A stretch of 27,820 bases of DNA from positions 1 to 27,820 of the forward strand of contig JAGQMO010000015.1 of assembly GCA_020428615.1 (NCBI GenBank), given 5' to 3'. The notes under the pieces were generated by a model. That model was not told the origin of the DNA and made no database searches. It saw only the letters and a program-made list of their open reading frames with translations. The first letter of the stretch is position 1. Each line of letters begins with the position of its first letter. Position numbers and translations under genes: made by a program. Shown piece after piece: positions 1 through 8,660 of this stretch. This DNA is from Patescibacteria group bacterium (GTDB taxonomy: Bacteria; Patescibacteriota; Minisyncoccia; Phycocordibacterales; UBA1006).

Positions 1-1670
1 TGAATGCACTCTCTACGTATACGCTCGTTGAGGTTCATCGAGATGGCGACAAGTACGCGCAAGAGTATTCAATTGGAAAACCAAAAGCTGCAGTAAAAAA
101 AATAGGCAAAACGAAACACCAAGGAACGGTGACCACCTTTCAGCCCGATTCGAGTATTTTTAGTGAGGTTGAATTTAACTGGGAACGTATTATTAAACAC
201 TACCAACAACAGGCGTATTTGGTAAAAAATTTGCGCATTAGCATCTTGGATGCGCGATCCTATACGAAAAAAATTGACCTTGATGAGGTATACCTTGAGG
301 ATTTAAACCTCCAGGTTCCTTCAATGAGTTTTTACTTTGAGGGAGGTGTCGTCTCTATGATCCGTTATTTGAATCTTCATCAAAAAGCGGTACACAAAAA
401 TATTTTTCATGTTGAGAAAGAAACTGAAGATGGTATCCAAGTAGAGGTAGCATTGCAGTACGTTGACGATATCTCACCGCGTATTATTCCTTTTGCAAAT
501 AACATCTCAACTCCGGGAGGAGGAATGCATGTAACAGGATTTAAAACCGCGCTCACGAGATTGCTCAATAATTACAATAAGAAAAATAAAGTCTTATCGG
601 AAAAGGATGGCACGCTGACAGGAGATGATGTCCTTGAAGGTCTATCAGCTGTTATTTCTGTAAAAATGAAGGAGATTCAGTTTGAAGGACAAACAAAGGA
701 CAAGCTCGGTTCACCAGAAGCTCGAGGTGCCGTTGAGTCTGTTTTTGGAGATGCTTTTTCAAGTTTTCTTGAAGAAAATCCTGATGATGCAAAATCAATT
801 TTACGAAAAGCAGCCCTCGCATTAAAGGCGCGCAAGGCGGCAAAGGCGGCGAAAGATTCTATTCTCAGAAAAGGAGCACTCGAAGGGTTTACACTTCCTG
901 GAAAACTGACTGATTGTCAAACAAAAAATGCAGATGAATCTGAAATCTTTATTGTTGAGGGAGATTCCGCAGGTGGTACTGCAAAACAGGGGAGAGATCG
1001 AAAAACTCAGGCGATTTTACCGCTTCGCGGTAAGCCATTGAATGTTGAGCGCGTGCGTCTTGATAAAATGCTCGGTAATAGCGAAATTAAATCAATGGTG
1101 GTTGCTTTTGGAACATCAATTGGAGAAACATTTGATATTGACAAAGTGCGCTACAAAAAAATTGTCATTGCAACCGATGCGGACGTTGACGGTGCGCATA
1201 TTCGCATTCTCCTCATGACGTTCTTCTTTCGATACTTTAGAGATTTTATTGATGCTGGGTATATCTACGTTGCTCAACCACCCCTCTATAAGATTAAAAA
1301 GGGAAAAGAACTCAGGTACGCATTTTCAGATGAAGAGCGAGATGCTGTTTTAAAAGATCTTGGCGCTTCGGTTGAAGAATCTCAAGCTGTAGAAGATGGA
1401 CTTGAAGATGAGGAGACTGATGAGGTTGAAGTAACAACAAAGAAAGGTGGTAGTCGCGTTCACGTACAACGTTATAAAGGTCTTGGAGAGATGAACGCTG
1501 AGGAATTATGGGAGACCACCATGAACCCCGAAACACGGACGCTGAAACAGGTGACCATTGATGATGCTATTGAAGCTGATACAATCTTTGATACACTCAT
1601 GGGATCAGACGTTGAACCGAGAAAGGCATTTATCCAGAATAATGCAAAACTCGCAACACTTGATATTTAA
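1..1670 (+). CDS. gyrB: DNA gyrase subunit B, C-terminal 555 residues (5' end outside window)
   Basis: This is the ATPase/TOPRIM subunit of a type IIA topoisomerase, which with GyrA supercoils DNA. The frame is open from the first bases: codons from base 3 read NALSTYTLVEVHRDG, the end of the GHKL ATPase domain. The GTG at 129 is therefore internal and the gene starts upstream of the window. The transducer domain follows. The TOPRIM domain shows EGDSAGG (bases 957-977) and DADVDGAH (1176-1199), which supply the metal-binding acidic residues. The C-terminal block HVQRYKGLGEMN is typical of the family. The stop is at 1668-1670, directly before a symmetrical terminator. ParE of topoisomerase IV has the same architecture and cannot be excluded from this fragment, but gyrB is the likelier name in a reduced genome. 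Confidence 0.93.
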   Translation, partial: NALSTYTLVEVHRDGDKYAQEYSIGKPKAAVKKIGKTKHQGTVTTFQPDSSIFSEVEFNWERIIKHYQQQAYLVKNLRISILDARSYTKKIDLDEVYLEDLNLQVPSMSFYFEGGVVSMIRYLNLHQKAVHKNIFHVEKETEDGIQVEVALQYVDDISPRIIPFANNISTPGGGMHVTGFKTALTRLLNNYNKKNKVLSEKDGTLTGDDVLEGLSAVISVKMKEIQFEGQTKDKLGSPEARGAVESVFGDAFSSFLEENPDDAKSILRKAALALKARKAAKAAKDSILRKGALEGFTLPGKLTDCQTKNADESEIFIVEGDSAGGTAKQGRDRKTQAILPLRGKPLNVERVRLDKMLGNSEIKSMVVAFGTSIGETFDIDKVRYKKIVIATDADVDGAHIRILLMTFFFRYFRDFIDAGYIYVAQPPLYKIKKGKELRYAFSDEERDAVLKDLGASVEESQAVEDGLEDEETDEVEVTTKKGGSRVHVQRYKGLGEMNAEELWETTMNPETRTLKQVTIDDAIEADTIFDTLMGSDVEPRKAFIQNNAKLATLDI

Positions 1671-1706
1671 TTTATAAAAACCGCTTGTACAGGCGGTTTT
1701 TATAAA
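1671..1706. terminator. Bidirectional terminator between gyrB and a convergent small gene
   Basis: A perfect hairpin with 14-nt arms (TTTATAAAAACCGC and its complement) and an 8-nt loop. It has A/T runs on both sides, so it can stop transcription in either direction. The stop codon of the convergent minus-strand gene (1700-1702) lies inside the right arm. Confidence 0.85.
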
Positions 1707-1885
1707 CACTTTTTTGTCATTTTCGTGAGGATGGCAATTTGTTCAAGCTTGATATCGCGAATCGATTCCCATAATTCTTTTTCTTCGTCATCACGAGCTT
1801 CACCAATATAATGGTTTTCGATTCTCCAAAAAGATTTCTCTTCTTGAATCAATTGATTGAGTACATTAAAATCACAGTTCTTCAT
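1700..1885 (-). CDS. Small hypothetical protein, 61 aa
   Basis: No family is recognised. The product is a soluble, charged protein (begins MKNCDFNVLNQLIQEEKSFW) with a probable helical middle rich in E, D and K, and no membrane segment or signal peptide. Support for a real gene comes from its surroundings. A TATAAT box lies at 1919-1924 on the same strand, 33 nt before the ATG, giving a leader of about 26 nt. The gene ends inside the symmetrical terminator it shares with gyrB. No Shine-Dalgarno sequence is seen. Its 5' end faces the 3' end of thrS, but the promoter between them suggests separate expression. Confidence 0.55.
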   Translation of the reverse strand: MKNCDFNVLNQLIQEEKSFWRIENHYIGEARDDEEKELWESIRDIKLEQIAILTKMTKKCL

Positions 1886-1918
1886 AGGATAGGTTGAGCA
1901 TTATCGACTAATACTCAT

Positions 1919-1924
1919 ATTATA
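1919..1924 (-). promoter_or_regulatory. -10 box for the 61-aa gene
   Basis: TATAAT on the minus strand, with an expected start of transcription near 1912. No convincing -35 element is seen. Confidence 0.4.
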
Positions 1925-1938
1925 CTGCATTCATAAGG

Positions 1939-3678
1939 TTATTTTAATCTATTTGTAATTGATTCAATGAATGTTTCCAAAGATACCCCCTTCCGTTGCT
2001 CGTCTTTTGATTCAACGGTGATAGTGTACGCGTTCATTTCTTCATCACCAACAACAATCCAGTACGGTAATTTTTCATTTTTTGCTTGGCGAATTTTTTT
2101 ACCAAATCCATCTCGATCATCGTTCCAGAGTTCAACACGTACACCCGCTTTCTGTAAGTGCTCTGCGACTTCTTCTGCGTACGTGCCGTGCAGGTCATTG
2201 TTCACAGGGATAACAGCAATTTGCGTTGGAGCGAGCCAAAGTGGGAAATACCCCTCAAAGTGTTCAATGATAATGGAGAGGAACCGTTCAAGAGATCCGG
2301 CAATAGCTCGGTGAATCATAACCGGAGTTTGCTTATTCCCAGTATCATCCGTGTATTCGAGATGAAAACGATTTGGCATATTAAAATCGAGTTGAGCCGT
2401 AGCAAGTTGTCGTTCACGCCCCAGTGCATCATGGAACATAAAGTCGAGTTTCGGTCCATAAAATGCTGCTTCGCCTTCAACGCGTTTGTAGGGTAGTTTG
2501 AATTTCTTCGCCACTTCTTCGAGTATATTCTCTGCACGATCCCATACAACGCTGTCACCGAGGTATTTTTCGGGTTCATTCTGATCTCGTACCGAGAGTG
2601 ATACCCAATAGGTATTCTCGTTCCACATGTCGAGCGAAGTGTAGAATTGTTTGATGACTTCAACAATGTTCCCAATTTCTTCTTCAATGTGGTCAACGGT
2701 ACAGAATACGTGTCCGTCATCTTGGGTGATCGATCGTACACGTCCAAGTCCGAGGAGTTCACCCGCCTGTTCATCGCGGTAAACCATAGTCGATTCAGTA
2801 TAGCGTACAGGGAGATCACGATAGCTCTTTGGTTCCGCAGCATAAATTTGAGTATGGTGCGGACAGTTCATTGGTTTTATAACGAATTCGGCATCAGATT
2901 TTCCTTTAACATGAAAAAGTTCCTCACCGAATTTTTCCCAGTGCCCAGAAGTTTCGTAGAGATCTTTCTTTGTTAGGTGGGGGATGGTTACTCGTTCGTA
3001 TCCGAAATTTGATTGAATACGATGAATTTTCTCAATAATGAGTTCACGAAGCTTCGTTCCTTTTGGCGTAAAGAGGGGGAGTCCGGGACCAACCAATTCA
3101 GAGAAGGTAAACAACCCAAGCTCTTTTCCGATTTTTCGGTGATCGCGTTTTTTAGCATCCTCTTGGAGAGCGAGATATGTATCCAACTCTTCTTTGGTAT
3201 CAAAAGCAAGTCCGTATACGCGGGTGAGCATAGGGTTGTTCTCATCACCTCGCCAGTACGCGCCGGCAACACGATCAAGTTTAAAAGCATTCATATCAAT
3301 AGAAGAAAAATCATCCACATGTCCGCCTCGACATAGATCGGTAAAATCACCCGAAGTATAGAGCGTAATGTCTTCACCACGAGCTTCTATTTCATTGATG
3401 AGTTCTTGTTTATATTCGTTTCCTTTGAAATATTCACGCGCCTCGTCCGCAGATACTTTTTTTTGTGCAAATGTTGACCACGCATTTGAGAGTCTCTTCA
3501 TGGTTTTTTCTATCTGTTTAAGATCAGAATCATTGATAGGAGTGCTGAATTCCATATCATAATAAAAACCGTTTTCTATAGCTGGTCCTAAGGTGAGTTT
3601 GGTATCAGGATAGAGTGTTAGGGTTGCCGCAGCCAAAAGGTGGGCGAGCGAATGTCGTTTTTTCTCGATATCAGTCAT
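1939..3678 (-). CDS. thrS: Threonyl-tRNA synthetase lacking the N-terminal TGS domain, 579 aa
   Basis: It charges tRNA-Thr and is a class II aminoacyl-tRNA synthetase. It begins directly with the editing domain: HSLAH (HxxxH) near residues 9-13 and CRGGH further on are the editing-site residues. The catalytic core follows, with zinc ligands in NCPHH, in QDDGH and in MIHRAIAGSLERF, and motif 2 in YRDEQAGELLGLGRVR. The C-terminal anticodon-binding domain is complete. The TGS (N1) domain of about 60 residues found in E. coli ThrRS is absent. The frame is open 18 codons further, to an ATG at 3732. However, a TTGCAC-16-TACAAT promoter lies between that ATG and the one at 3678, seven nt before the latter, so the start is placed at 3678 with a leaderless mRNA. 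A cognate tRNA-Thr lies at 23304. Confidence 0.95.
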   Translation of the reverse strand: MTDIEKKRHSLAHLLAAATLTLYPDTKLTLGPAIENGFYYDMEFSTPINDSDLKQIEKTMKRLSNAWSTFAQKKVSADEAREYFKGNEYKQELINEIEARGEDITLYTSGDFTDLCRGGHVDDFSSIDMNAFKLDRVAGAYWRGDENNPMLTRVYGLAFDTKEELDTYLALQEDAKKRDHRKIGKELGLFTFSELVGPGLPLFTPKGTKLRELIIEKIHRIQSNFGYERVTIPHLTKKDLYETSGHWEKFGEELFHVKGKSDAEFVIKPMNCPHHTQIYAAEPKSYRDLPVRYTESTMVYRDEQAGELLGLGRVRSITQDDGHVFCTVDHIEEEIGNIVEVIKQFYTSLDMWNENTYWVSLSVRDQNEPEKYLGDSVVWDRAENILEEVAKKFKLPYKRVEGEAAFYGPKLDFMFHDALGRERQLATAQLDFNMPNRFHLEYTDDTGNKQTPVMIHRAIAGSLERFLSIIIEHFEGYFPLWLAPTQIAVIPVNNDLHGTYAEEVAEHLQKAGVRVELWNDDRDGFGKKIRQAKNEKLPYWIVVGDEEMNAYTITVESKDEQRKGVSLETFIESITNRLK

Positions 3679-3685
3679 AGTACGT

Positions 3686-3713
3686 ATTGTAGCTTGAAGT
3701 CTTATTTGTGCAA
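3686..3713 (-). promoter_or_regulatory. thrS promoter (decides the start codon)
   Basis: -35 TTGCAC (3708-3713), 16-nt spacer, -10 TACAAT (3686-3691), then 7 nt to the ATG at 3678. Transcription should begin at or next to the start codon. This rules out the longer open frame beginning at 3732. Confidence 0.65.
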
Positions 3714-3788
3714 ATAAGCTGATATTTTTCATCAGATTTACTTATTTTATTATTTATGTATTATTAATTTGAACTAAAAAATAAAATC

Positions 3789-4055
3789 ATGGCAAAATAT
3801 GTTACTTTAGGTATTCAATATGGATCTACAATCGATTTTGCTCTTGAGATGATCGTTGTTCAAGATACAGATAAATATCTTGGTGTTGGTGGTTGGATTT
3901 GCAATGTGATTCTGCCATCAGGCGAATTTAAAGAGCAAGCCAGAATTTCAATTAGTGTCGCAAACAAACGAGAACAATTATTTTTAGATGGTAAAACTAT
4001 CTCAAATAGTGAACTTTCTAATTATCGTTTTTGTTTTAATAGTAACGATTATTAA
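3789..4055 (+). CDS. Hypothetical protein, 88 aa
   Basis: No family is recognised. It begins MAKYVTLGIQYGSTIDFALE and is rich in beta-forming residues, with no signal peptide or membrane helix, so a small beta-rich cytosolic protein is plausible. It stands alone. A likely promoter is TTTACT-16-TATTAT, giving an A-rich leader of about 18 nt without a Shine-Dalgarno. A stable terminator follows the stop at once. This layout (single small gene, own promoter, A-rich leader, own terminator) matches the orphan genes at 19707, 20251 and 21086 and differs from the leaderless housekeeping genes. It is divergent from thrS. Confidence 0.6.
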   Translation: MAKYVTLGIQYGSTIDFALEMIVVQDTDKYLGVGGWICNVILPSGEFKEQARISISVANKREQLFLDGKTISNSELSNYRFCFNSNDY

Positions 4056-4089
4056 AAACCCCAACAAAAAATTTCTTTGGTGGGGTTTT
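4055..4089 (+). terminator. Terminator of the 88-aa gene
   Basis: Stem AAAACCCCA pairing with TGGGGTTTT around an A/T-rich loop. Confidence 0.75.
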
Positions 4090-4129
4090 GTGTATTTTTT
4101 ATCTAAATATGAGGTATGATGATAAGACT

Positions 4130-4504
4130 ATGAAACACTACCAAAGAGGATTCTCGCTCCCAGGCATTATTGCAAGTTTTAGGAACTCGTTCAGGGGGTT
4201 CCGGGTGTTGCTGTGGAACGAATACAACCTCTATATTCAAATCGGTTTCGCATGTATTGCTGTTATTTTTGGTTTTCTATTTCACATTTCGCACCTAGAG
4301 TGGGCGATACAACTAACGGTCATTGGGTTGGTTGTTTTTTCTGAACTCGTTAATACAGCTATAGAGAAAACTATGGATTTGATACATCCTGAATACAACG
4401 AACATGTACGCGATGTCAAAGACCTCGCATCTGCTGCTGTACTGTTCATGGTGTTGGTTTCAGTTGCGGTCGGTTTGTTCATATACATACCAAAAGTATT
4501 TTAA
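4130..4504 (+). CDS. dgkA: Diacylglycerol/undecaprenol kinase (DgkA family), 124 aa
   Basis: A small integral-membrane lipid kinase. Gram-positive-type members phosphorylate undecaprenol to feed the lipid carrier for cell-wall synthesis; E. coli DgkA uses diacylglycerol. Family signs are an N-terminal amphipathic stretch with RNSFRGFRVLLWNEYN, three predicted membrane helices, the ELVNTAIEKTMDL motif and the later KDLASAAVL motif, whose E, N, K and D residues bind ATP and metal. An earlier ATG at 4088 is in frame, but a TATGAT -10 box at 4115-4120 lies between the two ATGs, nine nt before 4130, and family alignments start near MKHYQRG, so 4130 is chosen. It converges with dnaE on a shared terminator. 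Confidence 0.88.
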   Translation: MKHYQRGFSLPGIIASFRNSFRGFRVLLWNEYNLYIQIGFACIAVIFGFLFHISHLEWAIQLTVIGLVVFSELVNTAIEKTMDLIHPEYNEHVRDVKDLASAAVLFMVLVSVAVGLFIYIPKVF

Positions 4505-4539
4505 AAATAAATAATACCCGATCGTGTATTATTTATTTT
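4504..4539. terminator. Bidirectional terminator between dgkA and dnaE
   Basis: Perfect 14-nt arms AAAATAAATAATAC and complement, 8-nt loop. It overlaps the dnaE stop codon (4533-4535) and the last base of dgkA. It is A/T-rich, so its strength is uncertain. Confidence 0.65.
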
Positions 4540-7500
4540 GAAAGTGGTTTAACACTTCGAATGATCACTGATTTTTCCCCGTCTCGTTCGGCAACCTGGA
4601 CTTGTGCGGCGATGACCATATCTGTTGCTAACATTTCTTTGTTTGATTCATACACCTGTGGAAAGATAACTCCTTCAATACTACCGGTAAGATCGGTCAA
4701 TGTAACGAATCCCATTTTTTGACCGTTTTTTGTATTAATTTCTTTTGATGATTCTATGATTCCGCCAATGACCACTCGCTGATCAACCTTGATTTCATGT
4801 GAATGAATCATTCCAATGTTGTATTGTGATTTTTCAAACCGTTCACGATACGGTTCGAGCGGATGTCCTGAAACGTACACCCCGAGAATTTCTTTCTCCA
4901 TTAACAGACGTTCATCATCAGACATAGGATCACATGTTTTTAATGTAATGTGCGATACTGATTCTCCAAACAGAGAATGTTGGTCAGCATGCATTGTTTT
5001 TTGCCCTTTGTTGTAATCAAGTAGCGCCTCGAGGTTGTAGAGCAACTGACCGCGCTCTCCAAAGGAATCAAGGGCTCCCGCCATAATGAGCGCCTCGAGA
5101 GATTTTTTATTAAAGTTTTTGTGACGTATTCTATTCAAAAGATCTTCAAGTGATGTGAACTTACCTGCACGTTTTCGTTCTTCAATAATCGCATCAGCAA
5201 TAGCTTCACCGAAGTTTTTGATGGTATAGAAACCGAAACGAATACCTTCTTTGCCGTGATAATCAACCACTGTAAAACCCCCAAAACATTCATTAATATC
5301 CGGAGGAAGTACCTCAATCCCTAATGTTTCGCATTCATGAATAATCGTTGCGATTTTATCCGTGTCTCCGGATTCTGCAGTGAGCATAGCGGTCATGTAT
5401 TCGACCGGATAATTTGCTTTCATATAAGCGGTTTCATAGGTGATTTGACCATAGCTCGCTGCATGCGCCTTGTTGAATCCGTATGCGGCAAATGTTTCAA
5501 TCTGTTCCCATAATTCTTGAGCAGTTGATTTTTTCATCCCCCCATTGATACACCCGTTAATCAATTTTTCTTTTTGTTCCGCCATGAGCGCAGGAATCTT
5601 TTTACCAATCGCTTTGCGCAATTTGTCGGCATCACCCCATGTATATCCCGCTAAATCCACCGCAATCTGCATCACGTCTTCTTGGTATACCAAAATACCG
5701 TATGTTGGTTCGAGAATTTCTTTCATACGTGGATCAAGATATTGCACCAATTGAGGATTTCTTTTCCTTCGGATATATTCTGGAATGAATTCCATTGGTC
5801 CAGGTCGATACAATGCGATCATCGCAGAAATTTCATAGATGTTACTTGGCTTCAAATCGGTGATGTACCGTGTCATTCCAGCACTTGACATTTGGAACAC
5901 TCCCATCGTTGATCCTCGCGAAAGGAGCTCGTATGTGTTTGTATCGTCAAGCGGTATTGTGTTGAGATCAATCTCAATATCGTGTATGTTTTTTACCAAT
6001 TCCACAGCATTTGCAAGAATGGTAAGGTTTCTAATACCGAGGAGGTCAAATTTTGGCATGTTGACAACCCCATCTCGGTCTCCAGTATACATATCGTACT
6101 GGGTAATTAATTTTCCACCTTTCGGATCAAGTTGAACGGGACAAAAATCATCCACGCGAGACGGAGAAATAACTACTCCTGCTGCGTGCACAGAGATGTG
6201 TCTCGCACACCCTTCAATTTTTTTTGCCATATCGATAATTCTTTTGACATCGCTATCACTCTCGTAGAGTTCTTTTAAATCCTTCTCTTCGTCAAGCGCA
6301 CGATCAATGGTCATGGCGAATCCTTGTGAACCGAGTGGAATCAGTTTTGATATTTTATCTCCTACTTCGTATGGGTAATCTAATGATCGGGCTACATCTC
6401 GCACCGATCCACGTGCCGCCATAGTTCCGAATGTACCGATTTGCGCTACTGATTTTGAACCATATTTTTCACGAGCATAATCAATAAGTCGATCTCTATG
6501 AATATCGGAAATATCAAGATCAATATCCGGAATTCCTTTTCGTCCTGGATTCATGAAACGTTCAAAAGGAAGTCCCATTTCGATTGGATTGACTTTTGTA
6601 ATGAAATTAAGGTACGACACAAGCGATCCGGCAGCCGACCCCCTCGTGTTGGTATAGATACCCATCTCTTTTGCTGCTCGAACAAGGTCTGCCATAATTA
6701 GGAAGTAAGAAGAATATCCTTTTGACATGATGATGTCGAGCTCGTATTCAATGCGTTCTTCCATCTCTTTGGTTTTTTCCATTCCTCGTTTTTCTATTCC
6801 AGCGTAAGTCGTTTCTCTCAAAACTTCATCGTAGGTTGTTCCTTCAGGAATAGGAAAATTAGGGAAATACCAGCTATCAATATCAATTTCAACATTGCAA
6901 CGTTCGGCTATGATCGCAGTATTTTCAAGAGCTTCAGGGTAGTCTTTAAAGAGTTCTCTCATTTCTTTGGTACTTGCAAAGTGAAAATTTCCACGCATGA
7001 ATCCTGGATTCACTCGGTTCCCGCTCGTTGACACGCCAAGGAGCGTATCAAATGCTTCTCGATCTTCAGGATCAAGATAATGATTATTGTTAGTAGCTAC
7101 CAAAGGAGCTCCTGTTTTTTCAGAGAGCATTTTCAAATCACGGTTGATGGTTTCAAGTCCATCAATGTGATCATTAAACATAATTTCCAAATAGTAATGC
7201 TCTTTGCCGAAAATATCTTGGTACTCTTTGATGAGTGTTTCAGCTTGTTCTAGATTTTTGGTGAGCACTGATTGCCCGACTTCTCCAAATACAGGTCCTG
7301 ACATACAGATGAGACCTTTGGAATATTTGCGCAGTAGCTCTTTATCCATGCGGGGTTTGTAATAGAAACCTTTCACATGTGATTGAGTAACGAGTTTCAT
7401 GAGGTTTTTGTAACCTTCAAGGTTATACGCGAGGAGTGTAAAGGGGTAGCGTTTGTTGTCGATACCTGAATCTTTTTGTTCCATACCACGAAAGGCCAAG

Positions 7501-7718
7501 TACGCATCGACCCCGATAATAGGTTTAATGCCTTGTTTGTTGCACTCTTTATAGAATTCAATACATCCGTACATGACCCCGTAATCGGTAATTGCGAGTG
7601 CGCTCATACCGTCTTCTTTAGCGCGTGCTACCATATCAGGAATCTTGGTAAGTCCCTGGAGGAGGGAGTAGTGTGAATGGTTATGGAGGTGTACGAATTT
7701 CCGCATTGAGCCAGACAT
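4533..7718 (-). CDS. dnaE: DNA polymerase III alpha subunit (DnaE), 1061 aa
   Basis: The replicative DNA polymerase. The N-terminal PHP domain opens with HLHNHSHYSLLQG (residues 10-22) and contains TDYGVMYG. The polymerase palm carries PDIDLDISDIHRDR near residue 400, which holds the catalytic aspartates. Fingers and thumb follow (for example AYGFNKAHAASYG), then the helix-hairpin-helix region and a C-terminal OB-fold (VVIGGIIESSKEINTKNGQK). It is about 100 residues shorter than the E. coli protein. The first ATG at 7718 has an extended -10 (TGC-TATACT) six nt upstream, predicting a leaderless mRNA. A second ATG four codons in would start at MRKFVHLH, as in many homologues. It is divergent from rnhB with about 60 bp between them. 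Confidence 0.95.
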   Translation of the reverse strand: MSGSMRKFVHLHNHSHYSLLQGLTKIPDMVARAKEDGMSALAITDYGVMYGCIEFYKECNKQGIKPIIGVDAYLAFRGMEQKDSGIDNKRYPFTLLAYNLEGYKNLMKLVTQSHVKGFYYKPRMDKELLRKYSKGLICMSGPVFGEVGQSVLTKNLEQAETLIKEYQDIFGKEHYYLEIMFNDHIDGLETINRDLKMLSEKTGAPLVATNNNHYLDPEDREAFDTLLGVSTSGNRVNPGFMRGNFHFASTKEMRELFKDYPEALENTAIIAERCNVEIDIDSWYFPNFPIPEGTTYDEVLRETTYAGIEKRGMEKTKEMEERIEYELDIIMSKGYSSYFLIMADLVRAAKEMGIYTNTRGSAAGSLVSYLNFITKVNPIEMGLPFERFMNPGRKGIPDIDLDISDIHRDRLIDYAREKYGSKSVAQIGTFGTMAARGSVRDVARSLDYPYEVGDKISKLIPLGSQGFAMTIDRALDEEKDLKELYESDSDVKRIIDMAKKIEGCARHISVHAAGVVISPSRVDDFCPVQLDPKGGKLITQYDMYTGDRDGVVNMPKFDLLGIRNLTILANAVELVKNIHDIEIDLNTIPLDDTNTYELLSRGSTMGVFQMSSAGMTRYITDLKPSNIYEISAMIALYRPGPMEFIPEYIRRKRNPQLVQYLDPRMKEILEPTYGILVYQEDVMQIAVDLAGYTWGDADKLRKAIGKKIPALMAEQKEKLINGCINGGMKKSTAQELWEQIETFAAYGFNKAHAASYGQITYETAYMKANYPVEYMTAMLTAESGDTDKIATIIHECETLGIEVLPPDINECFGGFTVVDYHGKEGIRFGFYTIKNFGEAIADAIIEERKRAGKFTSLEDLLNRIRHKNFNKKSLEALIMAGALDSFGERGQLLYNLEALLDYNKGQKTMHADQHSLFGESVSHITLKTCDPMSDDERLLMEKEILGVYVSGHPLEPYRERFEKSQYNIGMIHSHEIKVDQRVVIGGIIESSKEINTKNGQKMGFVTLTDLTGSIEGVIFPQVYESNKEMLATDMVIAAQVQVAERDGEKSVIIRSVKPLSK

Positions 7719-7724
7719 ACTCAG

Positions 7725-7733
7725 AGTATAGCA
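7725..7733 (-). promoter_or_regulatory. dnaE extended -10 promoter
   Basis: TGC followed by TATACT on the minus strand, 6 nt before the dnaE ATG. There is no clear -35, as expected for an extended -10 promoter. Confidence 0.6.
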
Positions 7734-7762
7734 AATCTTTACGAGTACTGATTATTGACGGG

Positions 7763-7771
7763 TGGTATACT
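7763..7771 (+). promoter_or_regulatory. rnhB extended -10 promoter
   Basis: TGG followed by TATACT (7766-7771), 7 nt before the ATG at 7779. It sits downstream of an alternative in-frame start at 7755, so it decides the start. Confidence 0.6.
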
Positions 7772-7778
7772 CCTAGGT

Positions 7779-8378
7779 ATGAAATCAGAGAGTTATTCGC
7801 ACATTATAGGCGTTGACGAAGTCGGGCGGGGCCCAATTGCCGGACCTGTTACCGTGTGCGCTTTTATGGTTCCTAGAAAATACGAACGCAAAGTGCACGA
7901 GGCATTGTACGGAATCACTGATTCCAAAAAACTAAGCGAAAAGAAACGTAAAGAGTACTTTGAAAAAGTAGTTGCACTCACACAACAAGGTGTTTGTGAT
8001 TATGCTGTATCGCACGTTGCCGCAAGCATTATTGACCGCAAAGGAATTACTTACGCAATACAAGCCGCACTTAAGCGGTCGTTGCGCAAAGTATCGCTCT
8101 CGTCAGGTTGTTTTGTCTATTTGGACGGCGGACTTCATGCACCAATTGAATATGCCCAAGAAACCGTCATAAAAGGTGATCAAAAAATTTGGCACATTAG
8201 CGCGGCTTCGGTAATCGCCAAAGTGCTCAGAGATAAGAAAATGACGCGCTATGCCAACAGGTATCGAGGGTATGGATTTGAGAAACATAAAGGGTATGGA
8301 ACAAAAAAACATCGCGATAGTATCAAGAAAAAAGGCCTAACACCGATTCATCGAAGCACATGGATTTCTATGGAGTAG
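7779..8378 (+). CDS. rnhB: Ribonuclease HII, 199 aa
   Basis: It cleaves the RNA strand of RNA-DNA hybrids and starts removal of misincorporated ribonucleotides. The signature IGVDEVGRGPIAGP near the N-terminus provides the first catalytic D and E. FVYLDGG gives the third acidic residue, and HISAASVIAKVLRD gives the conserved S/A block and the last D. Length is normal for the family. The start is placed at 7779 because a TG-TATACT promoter lies between it and the upstream start at 7755. rpmF follows 40 bp downstream with its own promoter. Confidence 0.94.
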   Translation: MKSESYSHIIGVDEVGRGPIAGPVTVCAFMVPRKYERKVHEALYGITDSKKLSEKKRKEYFEKVVALTQQGVCDYAVSHVAASIIDRKGITYAIQAALKRSLRKVSLSSGCFVYLDGGLHAPIEYAQETVIKGDQKIWHISAASVIAKVLRDKKMTRYANRYRGYGFEKHKGYGTKKHRDSIKKKGLTPIHRSTWISME

Positions 8379-8381
8379 GTA

Positions 8382-8409
8382 TTGCAAAAAAGCAAAATAT
8401 ACCTATAGT
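8382..8409 (+). promoter_or_regulatory. rpmF promoter overlapped by an inverted repeat
   Basis: -35 TTGCAA (8382-8387), 16-nt spacer, -10 TATAGT (8404-8409), 9 nt to the ATG. The interval holds an interrupted inverted repeat (AGGTA-TTGC against GCAA-TACCT) that covers the promoter and could be an operator or the end of the rnhB mRNA. Confidence 0.5.
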
Positions 8410-8418
8410 AGAGGCATT

Positions 8419-8625
8419 ATGGTTATTCGAATGAGACATACCCGAGCGCATACAGGCAACCGCCGTTCACACCATGCGCTCAAGGGAAATACAATCGTTA
8501 CTGATGCTGACACCAAAACCAAACATATGCGTCATCGCGCAAGTTTGGATACGGGAATGTATCGTGGACGACAAGTGTTTGATATTACAAAGAAAGCAGT
8601 GAAGAATGCAAAGAAGGCAAGCTAG
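8419..8625 (+). CDS. rpmF: 50S ribosomal protein L32, 68 aa
   Basis: A small basic component of the large ribosomal subunit. The block RMRHTRAHTGNRRSHHALKG corresponds to the conserved L32 core (RRSHHAL), and YRGRQV near the C-terminus matches the family ending. The usual N-terminal AVPKRKTSKS segment is replaced by MVIRMRHTRAHTG, and the zinc-binding cysteines of some L32 proteins are absent. The start at 8419 lies 9 nt after the -10 box, so the message is effectively leaderless; an ATG at 8431 is an alternative. It is followed by nusB after a small hairpin. Confidence 0.85.
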   Translation: MVIRMRHTRAHTGNRRSHHALKGNTIVTDADTKTKHMRHRASLDTGMYRGRQVFDITKKAVKNAKKAS

Positions 8626-8641
8626 AACAGCTTTCCTTTTT
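8614..8641 (+). terminator. Probable weak terminator or attenuator after rpmF
   Basis: AAGG-c-AAGCT pairs with AGCTT-t-CCTT around a 5-nt loop, followed by a short T run. It begins inside the rpmF coding end and overlaps the region of the nusB promoter. Confidence 0.45.
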
Positions 8642-8645
8642 ACGT

Positions 8646-8651
8646 TATACT
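8646..8651 (+). promoter_or_regulatory. -10 box of the nusB-fusion gene
   Basis: TATACT, 9 nt before the ATG at 8661. The -35 region is not convincing. Confidence 0.45.
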
Positions 8652-8660
8652 GTACCCATT

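Noticed and set aside
2158..3562. Several plus-strand frames of 64-112 codons over thrS
   Set aside because: They are antisense shadows of a well-conserved synthetase.
3679..3732. Longer thrS N-terminus from the ATG at 3732
   Set aside because: The TTGCAC-16-TACAAT promoter lies inside this segment, and family proteins begin near TDIEKKRHSLAH.
7755..7778. Longer RNase HII N-terminus (MTGGILLG)
   Set aside because: It overlaps the TG-TATACT promoter, and the family core begins only a few residues after the ATG at 7779.
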